Shown here piece by piece: positions 58,842 through 64,000 of a stretch of 64,000 bases of DNA (its first letter is position 1; each line of letters starts with the position of its first letter). The notes beneath the pieces are model-generated. The model was not told the origin of the DNA, made no database searches, and saw only the letters and a list, made by a program, of their open reading frames with translations. The position numbers and the translations under genes were made by a program. The DNA comes from Massilia alkalitolerans DSM 17462. GTDB taxonomy: Bacteria; Pseudomonadota; Gammaproteobacteria; Burkholderiales; Burkholderiaceae_D. The stretch spans positions 1 through 64,000 of the forward strand of contig NZ_ATYR01000030.1 in the NCBI RefSeq assembly GCF_000427785.1, given 5' to 3'.

Positions 58842-59906
58842 ATGTACGAGGAAATGATGGGCACCAAGCCCGTGTCCGAACGCCAGCGCTTCGACGTCAA
58901 CGCCCTCGGCGCCTGGCTTGCGGCGAATGTCGGGGACTACCCGGGCGGCAGCTTGGCAGTGGAACAGTTCAAGGGCGGCCAGTCCAACCCGACCTTCCGG
59001 CTCGCCGCCAGGGGCCGGCGCTACGTGCTGCGCACCAAGCCCGGGCCGGCGGCCAAGCTGCTGCCTTCGGCCCATGCGATCGACCGCGAATTTCGCGTGA
59101 TGCGGGCGCTGCATGGCGCCGGCTTTCCGGTTCCCCGCCAGTACGCGCTGTGCCTGGACGAAGCCATCATCGGCCGCGCCTTCTACGTGATGGAATGCGT
59201 CGAGGGGCGCGTCTTGTGGGATCAGTCGCTGCCCGGGATGTCGCCTTCCGAACGGGCCGCCATCTACGACGAGCAGAACCGCGTGATCGCCCAGTTGCAC
59301 ACGGTTGACTACGCGAGCATCGGCCTGGCCGACTACGGCAAGCCGGGCAATTATTTCGCACGCCAGATCGAGCGCTGGACAAAACAGTACCAGGCCTCAG
59401 TCACGGAGCCGATCGAGGCCATGGAGCGCCTGATCGAATGGCTGCCGCAGCACATCCCGCCGGGCGACGACACCAGCATCGTGCACGGCGACTACCGCCT
59501 CGACAACATGATCTTCCACCCGACCGAACCGCGCATACTGGCGGTGCTGGACTGGGAGCTGTCCACCCTCGGCCATCCGCTGGCCGATTTTTCCTACCAC
59601 TGCATGAGCTGGCACATTCCGCCGGGGCGCTTTCGCGGCATCGCGGGCCTGGACCTGGAAGCGCTCGGCATTCCCTCGCTGGATGGCTACGTGGCGCGCT
59701 ACTGCGAACGCACCGGCAAGACCCTGCGCGCCGAAGACTTCGATTTCTACCTGGCCTACAACATGTTCCGACTGGCCGGCATCATGCAAGGGATCATGAA
59801 GCGCTACGTGGACGGCACCGCGTCCAGTGCGCAGGCCCTCGAGAACGGCAAGGCCGCGCGGCCGATGGCCGAGATGGCGTGGCAGTTCGCCAGCCGCAGC
59901 CGCTGA
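58842..59906 (+). CDS. APH-like phosphotransferase, ACAD10/11 or LvaA-type
   Basis: A 354-residue kinase of the aminoglycoside phosphotransferase fold. The nucleotide loop region is KGGQSNPTFRLAARGRRYVLR, the catalytic Brenner motif is SIVHGDYRLDNMIFHP and the metal-binding Asp is in AVLDWELSTLGHPLADF. Members paired with acyl-CoA dehydrogenases phosphorylate hydroxyacyl-CoA (LvaA in Pseudomonas, ACAD10/11 in animals). It is followed by an acyl-CoA dehydrogenase 22 bases later. The substrate is inferred from context, not shown. Confidence 0.85.
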   Translation: MYEEMMGTKPVSERQRFDVNALGAWLAANVGDYPGGSLAVEQFKGGQSNPTFRLAARGRRYVLRTKPGPAAKLLPSAHAIDREFRVMRALHGAGFPVPRQYALCLDEAIIGRAFYVMECVEGRVLWDQSLPGMSPSERAAIYDEQNRVIAQLHTVDYASIGLADYGKPGNYFARQIERWTKQYQASVTEPIEAMERLIEWLPQHIPPGDDTSIVHGDYRLDNMIFHPTEPRILAVLDWELSTLGHPLADFSYHCMSWHIPPGRFRGIAGLDLEALGIPSLDGYVARYCERTGKTLRAEDFDFYLAYNMFRLAGIMQGIMKRYVDGTASSAQALENGKAARPMAEMAWQFASRSR

Positions 59907-59928
59907 TCCAACGACAGGAGGACAAGCC

Positions 59929-61161
59929 ATGGACTTCGCCTATTCCGAGCGCTGCAGGGAACTGCAGGCGCGCCTGCTCGCCTTCATGGACGAGCACATC
60001 TATCCCAACGAACGCGCCTTCAACGAAGAGATCGCGGCCAATGCCCGCGACCGCGGCACACGCTGGCTGCCCCTCGACCTGATCGAGCGCCTCAAGCCGC
60101 TGGCACGCGAGGCCGGGCTGTGGAACCTGTTCCTGCCGCGCTCGACGCGCGCGCCGGAGGGCCTGTCGAACCTCGATTACGCGCCGCTGTGCGAGATCAT
60201 GGGCCGCGTGCCCTGGGCCCCGGAAGTGTTCAACTGTTCGGCGCCCGACACCGGCAACATGGAAACGCTGGAGCGCTACGCGCCAGACGACATCAAGCGC
60301 CAGTGGCTGGAACCGCTGCTGCGCGGCGAGATCCGCTCGGCCTTCGCCATGACCGAACCGGGCGTGGCCTCCTCGGACGCGACCAACATCGCCACCCGGA
60401 TCGAGCGCGCTGGCGACGACTACATCATCAACGGCCACAAGTGGTGGATCTCGGGCGCCGGCGACCCGCGCTGCAAGGTCTTCATCGTGATGGGCAAGAC
60501 CGACCCGAGCGCGCCCCGCCACCAGCAGCAATCGATGATCGTGGTCCCGGCCGATACGCCGGGCATCACCATCCTGCGCCCGCTGCCGGTGTTCGGCTAC
60601 GACGACGCGCCGCACGGCCATTGCGAGATCCTGTTCGAGAACGTGCGCGTGTCGGGCACGAACATGCTGCTGGGCGAAGGGCGCGGCTTCGAGATCGCCC
60701 AGGGCCGCCTTGGGCCGGGCCGCATCCACCACTGCATGCGCGCCATCGGCGTGGCCGAGCGCGCGCTGGAGCTGATGTGCAGGCGCCTGGAAACCCGCGT
60801 GGCCTTCGGGCGCAAGCTGTCCGACCAGGGTGTCTGGCGCGAGCGGATCGCGGAGAGCCGCATCCGGATCGACACCGCGCGCCTGCTGACCCTCAAGGCC
60901 GCCTACATGATGGACACGGTCGGCAACAAGGTGGCCCAGGCGGAGATCGCGATGATCAAGGTGCTGGCGCCGACCGTGGCCCAGGACGTGCTGGACTGGG
61001 CGATCCAGGCCCATGGCGCGGCCGGGGTATCGGACGAGTTCCCGCTGGCTTACCAGTGGGCGGCGAACCGGAGCTTGCGCCTGGCCGACGGGCCGGACGA
61101 GGTGCACCGCAATGCGGTGGCCAAGCTGGAGCTGGCGAAGTATGCGGGGCCAGACGGCTGA
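59929..61161 (+). CDS. Acyl-CoA dehydrogenase, ACAD10/11-like
   Basis: A 410-residue FAD enzyme. The N-terminal helical domain (about 10-130), a beta domain with AFAMTEPGVASSDATNIATR and HKWWISGAGDPRC, and a C-terminal helical domain with GVWRERIAESRIRIDTARLL and QAHGAAGVSDEFPLAYQW are all present. The last stretch resembles the catalytic region of ACAD10/11 homologues. AGGAGGAC precedes the start at 59929. Its pairing with the APH-like kinase suggests a two-step conversion of hydroxyacyl-CoA. Confidence 0.9.
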   Translation: MDFAYSERCRELQARLLAFMDEHIYPNERAFNEEIAANARDRGTRWLPLDLIERLKPLAREAGLWNLFLPRSTRAPEGLSNLDYAPLCEIMGRVPWAPEVFNCSAPDTGNMETLERYAPDDIKRQWLEPLLRGEIRSAFAMTEPGVASSDATNIATRIERAGDDYIINGHKWWISGAGDPRCKVFIVMGKTDPSAPRHQQQSMIVVPADTPGITILRPLPVFGYDDAPHGHCEILFENVRVSGTNMLLGEGRGFEIAQGRLGPGRIHHCMRAIGVAERALELMCRRLETRVAFGRKLSDQGVWRERIAESRIRIDTARLLTLKAAYMMDTVGNKVAQAEIAMIKVLAPTVAQDVLDWAIQAHGAAGVSDEFPLAYQWAANRSLRLADGPDEVHRNAVAKLELAKYAGPDG

Positions 61162-61198
61162 GCGGCTGCTTCGCCACTAACAGAACCAATATCGTTAG

Positions 61199-61308
61199 CT
61201 CGTCGTTCCGGCGAAGGCCGGAACCCAATTCCGTTGCGTCATGGTGCAATCCGCTTGCACAAGGCTGCACGCAAAATTGGATCCCGGCCTTCGCCGGGAT
61301 GACGGTCT
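61199..61308. repeat. REP-like doublet, copy B
   Basis: Two hairpins face each other: GTTCCGGC-GAAG-GCCGGAAC (61205-61224) and ATCCCGGC-CTTC-GCCGGGAT (61281-61300). Between them TTGCGT and ACGCAA, and CCAATT and AATTGG, are also inverted, so the whole is a nested inverted-repeat element. It matches copy A near 2399 and lies between convergent genes. Confidence 0.8.
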
Positions 61309-61342
61309 AAGGGCTGACGCAAAGGATAACGATGCGGGTTGT

Positions 61343-61793
61343 TTAAGCGTAGGCGCGTATCAGAAACTCGGCGGCGCACACCGGCTTGGCGCCCTCCCCG
61401 TCGGGTTCGACGGCTACACTCCACGTCAGCTGCACCCCGCCCTCGATCGGGTCGCAGGCCGCCAGCAGCCACCTGCCCCGCACCCGGCTCCCGCTCGGGA
61501 GCGGCGCCGGAAAGCGCACCCGGTTCAGCCCGTAGTTGAGCCCCATGCGCATGCCCTCGATCGCCAGCGCGCTTTCCAGCATCGCGGGCAGCAGCGACAG
61601 CGTCAGGAAGCCGTGCGCGACGGGTGCGCCGAAGGGTGACTCGCGGGCGCAGCGCTCGGGGTCGACGTGGATCCATTGGCGGTCTTCGGTGGCTTCGGCA
61701 AAGGCCTTGATGCGCTCCTGGCCGACTTCGAACCAGTTCGAGACGGCGACCTCGCTTCCCACCAGCTGCGGCAGCTCCGCGAACGCAATCGTT

Positions 61794-61801
<8 letters not shown>
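61343..61801 (-). CDS. MaoC-family hydratase (small subunit-like)
   Basis: A 152-residue single hot-dog fold protein. Conserved residues lie in ATEDRQWIHVDPERCARESP and FGAPVAHGFLTLSLLP, which contain the Asp and His of the (R)-specific enoyl-CoA hydratase 2 motif. It would hydrate an enoyl-CoA, alone or with its neighbour. It overlaps the next MaoC gene by eight bases. Two adjacent single-domain MaoC proteins suggest a heteromer. Confidence 0.87.
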
Positions 61802-62261
<460 letters not shown>

Positions 62262-62270
62262 GTGCCCTCC

Positions 62271-63410
62271 TTACGCGGCCTGCTGGAAGCCCGGTTGCGC
62301 CATGAAGCGCGCCAGGTGGTGGTCGCGGTCGCCCAGGGTCAGCTCGATCATCGACAGGCGCTTGAAGTAGTGCGCGGCGGCCAGTTCGTCGGTCACGCCC
62401 ATGCCGCCGTGCAGCTGCACCGCCTGCTGGCCGATGAAGCGGGCGGCCTGACCGACGCGGTACTTGGCCGCCGAGACCACGCGGCGGCGCTCGCCGGCGT
62501 CATGGCCATCCAGGGTGACGGCCGCCAGCAGCGCCATCGAGCGCGCCTGCTCCAGGTGGATGACCATGTCCGCCATGCGATGCTGGAGCGCCTGGAACTT
62601 GCCGATCGGGACGCCGAACTGCTGGCGCGTCTTGAGGTAGTCCAGCGTGGCCTCGAACAGCGCTTCCATCGCCCCCAGCGCCTCGGCGCACAGCAGGCCG
62701 GCGCCGTAGTCGGCGGCCGCTTCCAGGATATCCCAGCCGGCCCCCGGCGTGCCGATCACGGCGTCCGGCCCCAGTTGCACGGCGTCCAGGCGCAGGGTCG
62801 CGGCGCGCTGGCCGTCGAGCGTACGGAAGCCGGTCAGCTGCACACCGGGCGCATCTGCCGGCAGCGCGAACAGGGTGATGCCGGTCTCGTCGCGCTGGCC
62901 GCCGGCGCTACGTGCCGAGACCACCAGCACGCCGGCCTCGAGGCCATGCACGACCGCCGTCTTCTCGCCATCCAGGCGCCAGCCGCCGTCGATGCCTTGC
63001 GCGCGGGTCGCGATGTCGCGCAGGTCGTGGCGCGCCTGCCGCTCCCCCAGCGCGCATGCCAGCTTCAGGCTGCCCTGCGCCACCTGTTCCAGGAGCGGGC
63101 CGTGCGCCCCGCCCAGCTTGAGGAACTGGCTGCCCAGCACGGTGGCGAAATACGGTTCCACCACCAGGCCGCGGCCCAGCTCGCGCATGACCACGAACAG
63201 GTCGACCGCGGTGCCGTCGAATCCGCCCTGTGCTTCGGGCACCGGCAGCGCCGTCATGCCCAGCTCGGCCAGCGTGGCCCATGCCGCAGCGGATGTCCCC
63301 TGGCTGGAGGCGACGATGGCGCGGCGCTGCTCGAAACCGTAGTCGCGGCCGATCCAGCGCTTGAGCGCGTCGGCGAACTGGAGCTGCTCTTCCTTGAAGT
63401 CGAAATGCAT
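62271..63410 (-). CDS. Acyl-CoA dehydrogenase
   Basis: A 379-residue FAD-dependent dehydrogenase. The N-terminal helices (MHFDFKEEQLQFADALKRW), a shorter middle domain and the C-terminal four-helix region (FGVPIGKFQALQHRMADM, then QLHGGMGVTDELAAAHYFKR) are present. The general architecture resembles subunits of heteromeric dehydrogenases such as those for steroid or bile acid side chains. It precedes the MaoC pair. A partner subunit lies directly upstream at 63422. Confidence 0.9.
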   Translation of the reverse strand: MHFDFKEEQLQFADALKRWIGRDYGFEQRRAIVASSQGTSAAAWATLAELGMTALPVPEAQGGFDGTAVDLFVVMRELGRGLVVEPYFATVLGSQFLKLGGAHGPLLEQVAQGSLKLACALGERQARHDLRDIATRAQGIDGGWRLDGEKTAVVHGLEAGVLVVSARSAGGQRDETGITLFALPADAPGVQLTGFRTLDGQRAATLRLDAVQLGPDAVIGTPGAGWDILEAAADYGAGLLCAEALGAMEALFEATLDYLKTRQQFGVPIGKFQALQHRMADMVIHLEQARSMALLAAVTLDGHDAGERRRVVSAAKYRVGQAARFIGQQAVQLHGGMGVTDELAAAHYFKRLSMIELTLGDRDHHLARFMAQPGFQQAA

Positions 63411-63421
63411 GGTGCCTCTCC

Positions 63422-64000
<579 letters not shown>

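Overview
The window looks like chromosomal DNA of a high-GC betaproteobacterium, most likely an Oxalobacteraceae member close to Massilia. This rests on gene content and codon bias (prfB-lysS, class I phaC with phaR, an MSHA-type pilus locus, RimO, BamD, PgeF, many GC-rich palindromic repeats), not on a database search. Genes are densely packed on both strands and most gaps are under 200 bp. I see no tRNA, rRNA or CRISPR array.

Layout. 1-300: edge of an IS110-family insertion sequence. 301-2368: an NTF2-like secreted protein, an Xre/ParS-RES toxin-antitoxin pair with a recognisable operator-promoter, and a DUF2288 protein. 2524-8420: a Sel1-like protein and CpdB on the minus strand, then prfB (with its programmed +1 frameshift), a HAD phosphatase and lysS. 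8492-18524: PpnN, a POT peptide transporter, a LysR regulator divergent from an NAD-dependent epimerase-like protein, an OPT transporter and PBP1A. 18534-23506: the most interesting block, a carrier-protein/AMP-ligase fusion divergent from a photoactive-yellow-protein (PYP) homologue, followed by two c-di-GMP enzymes. 23644-36000: a lipoprotein, an HDOD protein, a methyltransferase, Mfd, SerB, a GDSL hydrolase, a cupin, DUF72 and Mut7-C proteins, thioredoxin 2 and a small membrane protein. 36127-46955: MetC, RimO, PhaR, PhaC, PgeF, RluD, BamD, YaaA, a PIN-domain protein and an aminotransferase. 47077-57897: an MSHA-type pilus locus. 58056-64000: a histidine phosphatase, an APH-like kinase, three acyl-CoA dehydrogenases and two MaoC hydratases.

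How the genes may work together. The PYP homologue keeps the residues equivalent to Tyr42, Glu46 and the chromophore-binding Cys69 of Halorhodospira PYP. The divergent ligase fits the role of activating p-coumarate for that chromophore. The two downstream proteins share one N-terminal sensor-like domain and carry GGEEF and GGDEF-EAL outputs. The block therefore reads as a candidate blue-light to c-di-GMP module. The same window holds an MSHA pilus ATPase with an N-terminal MshEN-type domain, a known kind of c-di-GMP receptor, so a light to c-di-GMP to pilus circuit is a reasonable but untested hypothesis. The APH-like kinase next to an acyl-CoA dehydrogenase recalls the LvaA/LvaC or ACAD10/11 route for hydroxy-acyl-CoAs, which could feed the PhaC/PhaR polyhydroxyalkanoate system.

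Limits. All calls come from reading sequence by eye. Family names rest on motif and alignment memory, and promoter calls are pattern matches.
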